Assembly (NCBI GenBank): GCA_002404055.1
Contig: DHIZ01000078.1
Location: 13,343-26,720 of the forward strand
Direction of reading: 5' to 3'
Length of the DNA stretch: 13,378 nucleotides
From: Chloroflexi bacterium UBA4733
GTDB taxonomy: Bacteria > Chloroflexota > UBA4733
Below are positions 7,390-13,378 of the stretch, one piece after another. Within the stretch, counting starts at the first letter, position 1. Each line of letters starts with the position of its first letter. The translations under genes and the position numbers were made by a program. The notes under the pieces are model-generated. The model was not told the origin of the DNA. It ran no database searches and saw only the letters and a list, made by a program, of their open reading frames with translations.

Positions 7390-7766
7390 GGTGCGGAGGG
7401 AACCCCTTCCGGCTCGCACTACTCGCCAGGTTTCCCCCTGACGGGAGAAACCTTGGCTGCAATTCCGGGGACGGCTCCATACGGGAGCGTGTGGGTGAAC
7501 CGAAGCGTCGGTGGGACGGAGGTTCGCAGCAACGGCATGACCCCTTCCACGGTCCGCGCCGACGACCGACGCGCCGACTACCGTAGGGCGGCCGTAGCGC
7601 AACGCGCCGACGCCGCGCGTCGGCGGAGTTGCTTCGTGGTTCCACCAAAAACAGCCAAAGCGGGCCATCGGCAGCCGTGCCTTGAATTGCAACGAAGGTT
7701 TCTCCCGTCAGGGGGAAACCTGGCAAGCGAAGCGCGCCGGAAGGGGTTCCCCGCACCGCTCCCGTC
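7388..7766. repeat. long inverted-repeat element, MITE-like, about 370 bp
   Basis: Two arms of about 75 bp, 7391-7464 and 7685-7756, are inverted copies. They include a perfectly matching 30-bp block (7425-7454 against 7695-7724), a 15-bp GGAACCCCTTCCGGC block near the tips and TGCAATT at the inner ends. The 30-bp block folds on itself (AGGTTTC/GAAACCT core, 4-base loop). Weaker pairing continues inward, and the centre holds another hairpin, CGCCGACG/CGTCGGCG with loop CCGCG. No protein is encoded: the ORFs in it are repeats of the arms in translation. The structure fits a non-autonomous miniature transposable element or a dispersed intergenic repeat. The left tip overlaps or touches the oxidoreductase stop codon. 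I cannot define a target-site duplication. It may also work as a strong transcription block for the gene before it. Confidence 0.8.
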
Positions 7767-7795
7767 CAATGTTACGACGCCATGCGTCCAGCGTC

Positions 7796-7823
7796 TTATA
7801 CCTATATGTAAGAATGCTATAGC
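7796..7823 (+). promoter_or_regulatory. AT-rich promoter-like region before the Asp-box gene
   Basis: The segment 7795-7822 is the most AT-rich stretch between the inverted-repeat element and the ATG at 7851. It offers TATAGC at 7818-7823 as a -10 box, about 16 bases after a weak TTATAC. The sudden AT-rich patch in a GC-rich region argues for a promoter, but box matches are poor and the exact hexamers are uncertain. Confidence 0.3.
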
Positions 7824-7850
7824 GTGCGCTCGTCCCCGACCAGGAGGCCT

Positions 7851-9260
7851 ATGCAACGTTCCAATCGACGCTGGTTGGCGGCAGTGATCGCCGTTGCCCT
7901 GCTGGCGACTGGGCACGCCGTACCAACGGCCCACGCCGATGGCTGCTCGTTCGTCCTCGGCTTCGCCACGCTGGAGCAGATGATCCCGCAGCAGGTGGGG
8001 CAGTGCCGAGAGGAGGAGCAGCACAACCCGGCCAATGGCGACGGTTTGCAGCACACGAGCGGGGGACTGCTGGTCTGGCGCAAGTCCGATAACTGGACAG
8101 CCTTCACCGACGGCTACCACACCTGGATCAACGGCCCTCACGGTCTGGAGGAACGGCTCAACACGCAGCGCTTCGCCTGGGAGGCCAACCCCGATGGGCT
8201 GCCGGTGGTGGCGGATGCGCCAGTGCCGCCGCAGCCGCTGCCGAACCCCGACCTGCACGCAATCCTCTTCGTCGATGGTCAGCACGGCTGGGCTGCCGGT
8301 AGCCAGCGCATCGTCGCTACAATTGATGGCGGCGCGACGTGGACTACGCAATACACCGGCCCGGAAGTGTTCGCGCAACTCGACTTCCTGAACGCCGACG
8401 ACGGCTGGGCGCTTGGTCAACATACGCTGCTACACACTGCTGACGGTGGTCAAACCTGGCTGCCGTTCGGCGAGCCACCACAGCCACTGGACCAGATGCA
8501 CTTCCTCAGCCCCACCTCCGGCTACGGCGTGGCCGATGGCGCGCTCTACCGGACGGCCGATGCCGGAACCACCTGGCAGCCGCTGGCGACGCCGATCGCC
8601 GTTGGCGGCTTGTGCTTTGTGAGCGTGGACACTGGCTGGGTGGTGAACACGAGCCCCTTCCAGAGCAACGGCCGCCAGGCGCCTCCCCCGTCGCCAACGG
8701 CGCTCTATGCCACGACGGACGCGGGAGCGAACTGGCGGCAGGTAGCGCTGCCAGCGGCGATGACGAGCGAGGGTGATCTCGGTCAACGACTGCAGTGTGC
8801 GCCACGCGGCGTGCTCTGGGACCTTTTCCTGGGCGGAGTCGGGGCCGGCAACCAGTTCTACGCGCTGTATCGGGGTTCGGCAAGCGGCGCTCCCTGGCAA
8901 CTCCTCACGGGGCACGAGCTCAGCGGCGGTCTTGGCCCGGACCCCGGCTCCTATGCCGGCGCCCTGTCCGTCGTGGATGCCGACGCCGCCTACCTTACCG
9001 GCGTGTGTTTCGCCTGCTATCCACCGTCGCCGACAACACCACCGGCAGTCGCCATTGGCGGCACCACCGACGCCGGCCATACCTGGCACGTCTTCCCGGT
9101 CCCCGGACTGCCGCCAACGACGAACGACATCGCCTTCATCAGCAGCAACCAGGGATGGCTGGTGGCGGAAGGCAGTGCGGTGCGCCCATCGCAGATATTG
9201 GTCACGGTTGACGGCGGACGGACGTGGACTCAGCAGTTTGTGCTCTCGTCGTCTCCCTGA
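7851..9260 (+). CDS. secreted Asp-box (BNR) beta-propeller protein
   Basis: A 469-residue exported protein. The signal peptide is clear: a basic start (MQRSNRRW), a hydrophobic core at 9-22 and a cleavage site A-H-A before Asp30. The first mature part (about 33-112) contains G-D-G-L-Q-H-T-S-G-G-L-L-V-W-R-K (63-78) and N-W-T-A-F-T-D-G-Y-H-T-W-I-N-G-P (81-96), a domain I recall from uncharacterised Chloroflexota proteins. A short proline-rich linker (123-133) follows. Then come six Asp-boxes of T-x-D-x-G-x-x-W type at 157-164, 196-203, 235-242, 288-295, 405-412 and 452-459, with G-W/G-Y strand ends between them, as in Ycf48/sortilin-type propellers. There is no lipobox or membrane anchor. Catalytic sialidase residues are not evident, so binding or assembly is likelier. 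The ATG has AGGAGG three bases upstream (7842-7847), which decides it over GTG 7824. The gene is convergent with tetR. Confidence 0.88.
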   Translation: MQRSNRRWLAAVIAVALLATGHAVPTAHADGCSFVLGFATLEQMIPQQVGQCREEEQHNPANGDGLQHTSGGLLVWRKSDNWTAFTDGYHTWINGPHGLEERLNTQRFAWEANPDGLPVVADAPVPPQPLPNPDLHAILFVDGQHGWAAGSQRIVATIDGGATWTTQYTGPEVFAQLDFLNADDGWALGQHTLLHTADGGQTWLPFGEPPQPLDQMHFLSPTSGYGVADGALYRTADAGTTWQPLATPIAVGGLCFVSVDTGWVVNTSPFQSNGRQAPPPSPTALYATTDAGANWRQVALPAAMTSEGDLGQRLQCAPRGVLWDLFLGGVGAGNQFYALYRGSASGAPWQLLTGHELSGGLGPDPGSYAGALSVVDADAAYLTGVCFACYPPSPTTPPAVAIGGTTDAGHTWHVFPVPGLPPTTNDIAFISSNQGWLVAEGSAVRPSQILVTVDGGRTWTQQFVLSSSP

Positions 9261-9345
9261 TACTATGGCGCGCCGCGCTGACCAGGCGATCATCGAATGT
9301 CAGCAAACGACTACTGGTCTATGGCGAGTGCCACCATCGTCCCGC

Positions 9346-10026
9346 CTAATCCGGCACCAGCGCGTGATAAATCATCTGTGCTGCCGCCTGAATGACAGGC
9401 CCCAACTGCTCGTCCGTGCGTTGCGGCAGAAGACTGCGCAGTTGCATGGCCAGGAGCAGGATCGTCACCGCGGTGGCCGCGGCGTCGAGGTCGGGCCGCA
9501 GCAGCCCGCTCAGTCGGCCCTGCTCGATGTTGGCGGCCAACTCCTGGCAGAGCAGGTCGAACTGCTGCTGCTCGATCAACGCCAGCTCCGGCCGGCGCAG
9601 CAGCAACTCCTGGCGCGCCCGCCGCAGGCCGCTGAAGTGGCGAGCACTGACCAGAAAGGCGCTGAGCCGCTGCTCCAACTCGGCAACACTGAGCGGCGCC
9701 GACCGCACATCGCCCAGGTTGAGGCGGATCTCCGCTAACCGCTCCTGCGTCAAGTCCAGCAGGATCTGCTCCTTGGAGCGAAAGTAGCGGTAAAAGATGC
9801 CCACACTCACCCCAGCATGTCCAGCAATCGCATCGATCGTCGTCGCCTCGAAGCCGCGCTCGTCGAAGAGGGCGAGCGCCGCCGCCAGCAACTGCTCCTG
9901 CTTGGCGCGACTGCGCGCCTGGCGCGGCATACGCGGCAGGTCGAACGGGTCGTCTGATTCCGGCGGGCGATGCGGCGGCGGTGACTGAGGTTCAGCGCGC
10001 GGCGCCGAGCGAGTCATTACGAACAC
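9346..10026 (-). CDS. TetR/AcrR family transcriptional regulator
   Basis: A 226-residue repressor. Residues 1-34 are a charged, proline-rich extension. The TetR DNA-binding domain follows at about 40-90, with the helix-turn-helix T-T-I-D-A-I-A-G-H-A-G-V-S-V-G-I-F-Y-R-Y-F at 62-82, close to consensus. The remaining 130 residues are the helical ligand and dimer domain, whose ligand cannot be read from sequence. The GTG start (10026) has GAAGG 4 bases upstream; an ATG at 10017 is also possible and leaves the domain intact. The gene lies 47 bp downstream of the P450 gene on the same strand and is probably co-transcribed with it. That makes the inverted repeat at 11554-11571 a candidate operator. 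The regulator most likely senses the P450 substrate or a toxic lipophilic compound. Confidence 0.92.
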   Translation of the reverse strand: MFVMTRSAPRAEPQSPPPHRPPESDDPFDLPRMPRQARSRAKQEQLLAAALALFDERGFEATTIDAIAGHAGVSVGIFYRYFRSKEQILLDLTQERLAEIRLNLGDVRSAPLSVAELEQRLSAFLVSARHFSGLRRARQELLLRRPELALIEQQQFDLLCQELAANIEQGRLSGLLRPDLDAAATAVTILLLAMQLRSLLPQRTDEQLGPVIQAAAQMIYHALVPD

Positions 10027-10073
10027 TGCACCTTCAGCCGGGTGGCGCCACGACCGACGTTCATCTCCCGCTG

Positions 10074-11462
10074 CTACACCGGAGCCGGTTGGGCCGGGAG
10101 CTGCGCATCCGGCTGGGGTCGCTCAGCCACCGGCGCAGGGTCCAGAATCATCTGCAGGCCATGCTTCAGGCGCAAGGTCACGCGCGGCGCCGGCACGACC
10201 GGCCAGCCCTGCGCCAGACGGGGCACGTACCGTTGCAGGATGGTGGCGAGCAGCAGCCGCATCTCCAGTTGGGCGAAGGGCATGCCGATGCACATGCGCG
10301 GCCCGCCGCCAAAGGGGAAATAGGCGCCTGGCGGCGGCTTCTGCCCGGTTGCCGGGTCCCAGCGCTCCGGTCGGAAGGCGTCCGGATCGCCCCAGACATC
10401 CGGCAGGTGGTGAATGACCCACTGGCTGAAGAGCACACGCGTGCCGGCGGGGAAGTGGTAGCCCTCCAGGTCAAACGCTTCGCTGGAACGCCGGCCAATC
10501 GTCCAGGCGGGCGGGTAGATGCGCATGGACTCGTTCAGCACCCAGTCCAGATAGGGCAGCCCTGGCAAGTCTTCCAGTGCCGGCGGCCGTCCGGCCAGCG
10601 CGGACTGCAACTCGGCCAGCAGTTTCTCGCGCTGCACGGGATTCCGGTCCAGGAGGTAGAACGTCCAGGAGAGGGCATTGGAGGTGGTCTCGTGGCCGGC
10701 GGCAATCAGGGTCATGGCCTGGTCGCGCACCTGCTCGTCCGTCATCGCGCTGCCCTCCTCGTCCTGGCTCTGCAGCAGCATCGAGAGCACGTCACCGGCA
10801 TCGCGGCCATCCGCCCGGCGTTCAGCGATCAGACGGTAGACGAAGGCATCCAGGGTAGCCCTGGCCGCCAGGAAGCGCCGGTAGGCAGTGAAGGGCAGAT
10901 TGAGCTTTACCTGAGGCAAGAAGAGCGGCCGGCGACTCTCGATGGCGGCGGTGAAGGCTTCGCTCAAGCCGGCGCTCTGGGTCTGCAGGTCAACGTTGAA
11001 GAGCGCCTTGACGACGATACGCAAGGTCAGCTCCTGCAGGGAGCGCGCCACATCCACCTGCGTGCCTGGTCGCCATCGTGCCAGCATCTGCCGGGTCTGC
11101 TCCACCATGATCGCGGCGTAGCCCTCCACCCGCCGCCGGTGGAAGGCCGGCTGCACCTGGCGGCGCTGCTGACGGTGCGCCTCGCCATCGGTGGTGAGCA
11201 AACCCTCCCCCAGAAGGCGGCGCATTTCCACCCGGCCGCTGCCGCTGGTGAAGCTCCGTGCCTGTTCCACCAGAAAAAAGTGCGCCGCCTCCGGGCGAAA
11301 GAACAGCACGATCGTCCGCCCGGCGAGGTGCACGGTAGCGACGTTGCCATACTGCTCTTGCGTCCGGCGCAGGAAGGCCAGCGGATTGCGCCGCATCTGC
11401 AACAGGCTGCCAATGACGGGTAAGCCGCGTGTGCCCGGCGGCAGAATCGACGTTTCAGGCAT
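10074..11462 (-). CDS. cytochrome P450
   Basis: A 462-residue soluble haem-thiolate monooxygenase. Hallmarks: I-helix oxygen-activation motif A-G-H-E-T-T-S at 255-261; K-helix E-x-x-R at 311-314; the F-R-P-E-R-W meander at 363-368; and the haem loop F-P-F-G-G-G-P-R-M-C-I-G at 382-393, with Cys391 as the iron ligand. The length and the PPG-rich N-terminus (LPPGTRGLPVIGSLL) resemble the CYP4/CYP102-like fatty-acid hydroxylase group more than the roughly 400-residue actinobacterial P450s. There is no membrane anchor and no fused reductase. No ferredoxin or reductase gene is in the window, so redox partners are elsewhere. The start is ATG 11462, with AAGGAGGA at 11471-11478 nine bases (counted from AAGGAGG) upstream. 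The substrate is unknown. The gene leads the operon with tetR and has a well-formed promoter upstream. Confidence 0.95.
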   Translation of the reverse strand: MPETSILPPGTRGLPVIGSLLQMRRNPLAFLRRTQEQYGNVATVHLAGRTIVLFFRPEAAHFFLVEQARSFTSGSGRVEMRRLLGEGLLTTDGEAHRQQRRQVQPAFHRRRVEGYAAIMVEQTRQMLARWRPGTQVDVARSLQELTLRIVVKALFNVDLQTQSAGLSEAFTAAIESRRPLFLPQVKLNLPFTAYRRFLAARATLDAFVYRLIAERRADGRDAGDVLSMLLQSQDEEGSAMTDEQVRDQAMTLIAAGHETTSNALSWTFYLLDRNPVQREKLLAELQSALAGRPPALEDLPGLPYLDWVLNESMRIYPPAWTIGRRSSEAFDLEGYHFPAGTRVLFSQWVIHHLPDVWGDPDAFRPERWDPATGQKPPPGAYFPFGGGPRMCIGMPFAQLEMRLLLATILQRYVPRLAQGWPVVPAPRVTLRLKHGLQMILDPAPVAERPQPDAQLPAQPAPV

Positions 11463-11553
11463 GCAGTCATTCCTCCTTGAGTTCAGCTAGAGCGGGCCAG
11501 AATTGACGCGACCCCTGCGCCCGCCTGCGCTGTTCTGGCCGGACACAAAAAGA

Positions 11554-11571
11554 GAACGTAGAGTATCGTTC
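11554..11571. promoter_or_regulatory. inverted repeat, candidate TetR operator
   Basis: The repeat GAACG-N8-CGTTC has two perfect 5-bp half sites. A further GTTC-type copy (CATGTTCT, 11571-11578) sits right beside it towards the promoter. It begins about where transcription from the -10 box at 11579-11584 should start, the usual place for an autoregulated TetR operator. Assignment to the TetR protein of the same operon is inference from position. Confidence 0.5.
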
Positions 11572-11578
11572 ATGTTCT

Positions 11579-11607
11579 AGGATATTACGCTTTGAATCAC
11601 GTGTCAA
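11579..11607 (-). promoter_or_regulatory. promoter of the P450-tetR operon
   Basis: On the minus strand a perfect TTGACA (11607-11602) is followed, after exactly 17 bases, by TATCCT (11584-11579), which matches four of six -10 positions including the key first A and last T. It lies about 120 bases before the P450 start. The segment is clearly more AT-rich than its surroundings. This is the best sigma-70-type promoter in the window. Confidence 0.65.
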
Positions 11608-11640
11608 GTCGCAGCTGATCGGGGAGTCCGCCGGTCTGGT

Positions 11641-11659
11641 GGCGGGGGAGGCCCCCGCC
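11641..11659 (-). terminator. GC-rich hairpin after lacI-type gene
   Basis: A perfect 8-bp stem, GGCGGGGG/CCCCCGCC, with a 3-base loop lies 18 bases beyond the stop codon of the LacI-type gene. No T-tract follows on the minus strand, so it is a possible but not classical intrinsic terminator. It separates the regulator from the P450 promoter 34 bases further on. It could equally be a short palindromic repeat. Confidence 0.4.
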
Positions 11660-11677
11660 CAGTGATCGCCTGCCCCA

Positions 11678-12739
11678 TTACCTCCGCACCTGCCCCGTTG
11701 ACTCCCGCACCACCAACCCGATATCCAGCATCCGGCAACTCGGCGGCTGCGCCGTCGCCCCATTCGCCGCTTCGGCGATGCGCTGCAGCAGGATCGCCAG
11801 CGCCGTTGCTGCCATGGCGTCGTAGGGCTGCGTCACGGTGGTGAGCGCCGGGACGGCATAGGCGGCGAGCGGCACGTCGTCGAAGCCGGTCACGGAGACG
11901 TCGTGCGGCACGCGCAGCCCGAGCGCGTGCAAGCCGGCCAGCGCGCCGACTGCCATGGCATCGTTGCTGCAACAAAGGGCGGTCGGTCGCTCCGGTAGAC
12001 TCAGGAGCGCTCGCGCGGCGTTCCAGCCACCGGCGAAGTCGAAGCTACTTGGATACTGCCACGCCGGCTGGGGCTGCAGACCCGCTTCAGCTAACGCCAG
12101 CAGGCCGCCATCCAGCCGTTCCTGGGCGTGGGCCAGCCGCTGTGGGCCGTGAATGAAGCCGATGCGCCGGTGCCCCAGCGCCAGCAGGTGCCGCACTGCC
12201 AGCGCTCCGCCCTGGCGCGCGTCGGTGCGCACGCTGTCGCCGACCCAGTCGGGCGGCACGCGGTCCAGCGCCACCACGGGGATGCCGTCCAGCGTGGCAG
12301 GGACGTTGCCGCCGGGGGCATCAGCGGGGATGAGGATGATGCCGTCCACGCGCTGGTTGCGCAACGCTGCTAACTGGGTAGCCTCGCGCGCCACGTCCTC
12401 CTGGGAGTTGCAGAGCAGCAGGCTGTAGCCGTGTTCATCGGCTTGACGCTCCAGCCGCCGGGCCAGTTCGGCAAAGAAGAGGTTGGCGCTGTCGGGCAAC
12501 ACCAGACCCAGCATGTGCGTCTGGCGCACGCGCAGGCTGCGGGCGACATTGTCCGGGTGATAGCCCAGCTCGGCGATGGCTGCCAGTACGCGCGCCCGTG
12601 TCTCCGCCGCTACCGGACGCGGTCCGTTATTGACGACATAGGACACCGTGGCCGAGGAGACACCAGCACGGGCGGCCACGTCGTCGCGCGTGGCGTGGCC
12701 GGGACGGGGCAGCGCGGACCTGGTTACCGCATTCGCCAT
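11678..12739 (-). CDS. LacI family transcriptional regulator
   Basis: A 353-residue repressor. The N-terminal helix-turn-helix [23 protein letters not shown] is at 16-38. The hinge region [13 protein letters not shown] is at 58-70, followed by the periplasmic-binding-protein-like effector domain, with [14 protein letters not shown] at its start and [12 protein letters not shown] and V-T-G-F-D-D-V-P in its second half. Length and order are complete. The ligand cannot be read; a sugar, inositol or related polyol would suit the neighbour. I choose ATG 12739 over the in-frame ATG 12778. The longer form adds [13 protein letters not shown], and its ATG lies within the palindrome at 12776-12793. The gene is divergent from inositol-3-phosphate synthase, whose promoter overlaps the spacer. 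Confidence 0.92.
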   Translation of the reverse strand: MANAVTRSALPRPGHATRDDVAARAGVSSATVSYVVNNGPRPVAAETRARVLAAIAELGYHPDNVARSLRVRQTHMLGLVLPDSANLFFAELARRLERQADEHGYSLLLCNSQEDVAREATQLAALRNQRVDGIILIPADAPGGNVPATLDGIPVVALDRVPPDWVGDSVRTDARQGGALAVRHLLALGHRRIGFIHGPQRLAHAQERLDGGLLALAEAGLQPQPAWQYPSSFDFAGGWNAARALLSLPERPTALCCSNDAMAVGALAGLHALGLRVPHDVSVTGFDDVPLAAYAVPALTTVTQPYDAMAATALAILLQRIAEAANGATAQPPSCRMLDIGLVVRESTGQVRR

Positions 12740-12741
12740 GC

Positions 12742-12771
12742 TTGACGTGTCACCCTCTCTGTGGGTACCAT
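12742..12771 (+). promoter_or_regulatory. promoter of inositol-3-phosphate synthase
   Basis: TTGACG (12742-12747), an 18-base spacer and TACCAT (12766-12771) form a reasonable sigma-70-type promoter, each box one or two bases from consensus. Transcription would begin near 12778, about 35 bases before the GTG start. The -35 box lies 2 bases from the divergent regulator's start codon, so binding of polymerase here also affects that gene. Confidence 0.5.
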
Positions 12772-12775
12772 CCCT

Positions 12776-12793
12776 CATCTACACGAGTAGATG
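12776..12793. promoter_or_regulatory. palindrome with central CG, candidate LacI-family operator
   Basis: CATCTACACGAGTAGATG is an 18-bp palindrome in which eight of nine base pairs match: 7-bp arms CATCTAC/GTAGATG around ACGA, with the central C-G step seen in LacI/PurR-type operators. It covers the predicted transcription start of the synthase gene and lies in the spacer shared with the LacI-type gene. A local repressor site for both genes is the simplest reading. Confidence 0.65.
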
Positions 12794-12812
12794 CAAGAGG
12801 AGACGACCACCC

Positions 12813-13378
12813 GTGACTGCCAACCCCGTTCGCGTTGCCATCGTTGGCGTCGGCAACTGCGCTTCCTCCCTGGTCCAGGGGGTCCACTACTATCGCGACA
12901 CCGCCGATGACGCGCGCGTGCCGGGCCTGATGCACGTCCGCCTGGGTGACTACCACGTGCGCGACATTGAGTTCGTGGCAGCCTTCGACGTCAACGACCA
13001 GAAGGTCGGCAAAGACCTCGGCGACGCCATCTACGCGGCCCCAAACAACACCTACCGATTTTGCGACGTGCCCCGCCTCGGCGTGCCGGTGCATTGTGGC
13101 CCCACCTACGACGGCATCGGTCGCTACACCCGCGACCTGATCCACGTCACCGGCACAGCGCCGGCCGATGTCGCCGCTATCCTGCGCGCCACGCGGGCCG
13201 ACGTCCTGGTGAACTACCTGCCCGTCGGCAGCGAACAGGCCACCCGCTGGTATATGGAGCAGGCGCTGCAAGCCGGCGTCGGCGTCGTCAACTGCATCCC
13301 CGTCTTCATCGCCGGCACGCCGGAGTGGCGCCGGCGCTTCGAGGCCGCCGGGCTGCCGATCATCGGCGACGACATCAA
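12813..13378 (+). CDS. ino1: inositol-3-phosphate synthase (5' part, cut by window end)
   Basis: The first 188 codons of a myo-inositol-1-phosphate synthase (EC 5.5.1.4), which converts glucose 6-phosphate to inositol 3-phosphate with NAD+. The frame stays open to the right edge. Residues 6-19 hold the nucleotide-binding start [14 protein letters not shown]. Then come [30 protein letters not shown] and P-V-F-I-A-G. These match the short actinobacterial-type enzyme (about 365 residues in Mycobacterium), so roughly half the protein is here. GTG 12813 is the start, with AAGAGGAG at 12795-12802 ten bases upstream. The product could feed phosphatidylinositol lipids or inositol-based solutes; nothing here decides between them. 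The minus-strand ORF opposite is a shadow. Confidence 0.93.
   Translation, partial: MTANPVRVAIVGVGNCASSLVQGVHYYRDTADDARVPGLMHVRLGDYHVRDIEFVAAFDVNDQKVGKDLGDAIYAAPNNTYRFCDVPRLGVPVHCGPTYDGIGRYTRDLIHVTGTAPADVAAILRATRADVLVNYLPVGSEQATRWYMEQALQAGVGVVNCIPVFIAGTPEWRRRFEAAGLPIIGDDI

Noticed and set aside
7465..7684. Possible CRISPR or tandem repeat in the GC-rich interior of the inverted-repeat element
   Set aside because: Repeated CGCCGACG-type words are irregularly spaced and belong to hairpins; there are no regular repeat-spacer units and no cas genes.
6592..7692. A 366-codon minus-strand open frame covering the oxidoreductase and part of the inverted-repeat element
   Set aside because: It is antisense to a clear oxidoreductase and continues through repeat DNA; no domain is visible.
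9981..11423. A 480-codon plus-strand open frame opposite the P450 gene
   Set aside because: The minus strand holds every P450 motif in frame; the plus frame has no recognisable motif and is an antisense shadow.
12750..13271. A 173-codon minus-strand open frame at the right edge
   Set aside because: It is antisense to inositol-3-phosphate synthase, whose plus-strand frame is open to the window end and matches the family throughout.

Overview
The window is GC-rich (about two thirds G+C by eye), densely coding bacterial DNA. The best taxonomic guess is a Chloroflexota (Chloroflexi) genome. The reasons are the secreted Asp-box protein with its N-terminal domain, an actinobacterial/Chloroflexi-style inositol-3-phosphate synthase, a RecQ with DEVH in motif II, and GC-rich palindromic intergenic repeats. 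This is family recognition from memory, not a database result. I see no tRNA, rRNA, CRISPR array, transposase or phage gene.

Left part (1-4936). A recQ helicase gene and a sulfatase gene of the heparan N-sulfatase (SGSH-like) type lie on the minus strand only 3 bp apart, as a probable two-gene operon. Divergent from them is a GNAT acetyltransferase. Its normal N-terminus is present but out of frame because of a run of seven C at 3708-3714. A 68-codon hypothetical ORF follows, then a compound palindromic repeat (4503-4625) and about 310 bp with no convincing gene.

Middle part (4937-9260). A 12-TM MFS transporter of the YbfB/YjiJ type (minus) is divergent from a Gfo/Idh/MocA oxidoreductase (plus) that has Glu-Thr-Pro where the family normally has Glu-Lys-Pro. 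A long inverted-repeat, MITE-like element of about 370 bp starts at the oxidoreductase stop codon and ends about 90 bp before a secreted Asp-box beta-propeller protein.

Right part (9346-13378, mostly minus strand). A cytochrome P450 gene is followed by a TetR regulator gene, apparently one operon. Its promoter has a perfect TTGACA box and an inverted repeat at the expected transcription start, so TetR probably controls the P450 and itself. A LacI-family regulator is divergent from inositol-3-phosphate synthase, which runs off the right edge. Between them a near-perfect palindrome with the central CG typical of LacI operators sits on the predicted start of the synthase promoter, suggesting local LacI control of inositol phosphate synthesis.

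I found no new defence or mobile system. The observations most worth a second look are the two regulator/operator pairs, the two repeat structures, the frameshifted GNAT gene and the oxidoreductase lacking its catalytic lysine.
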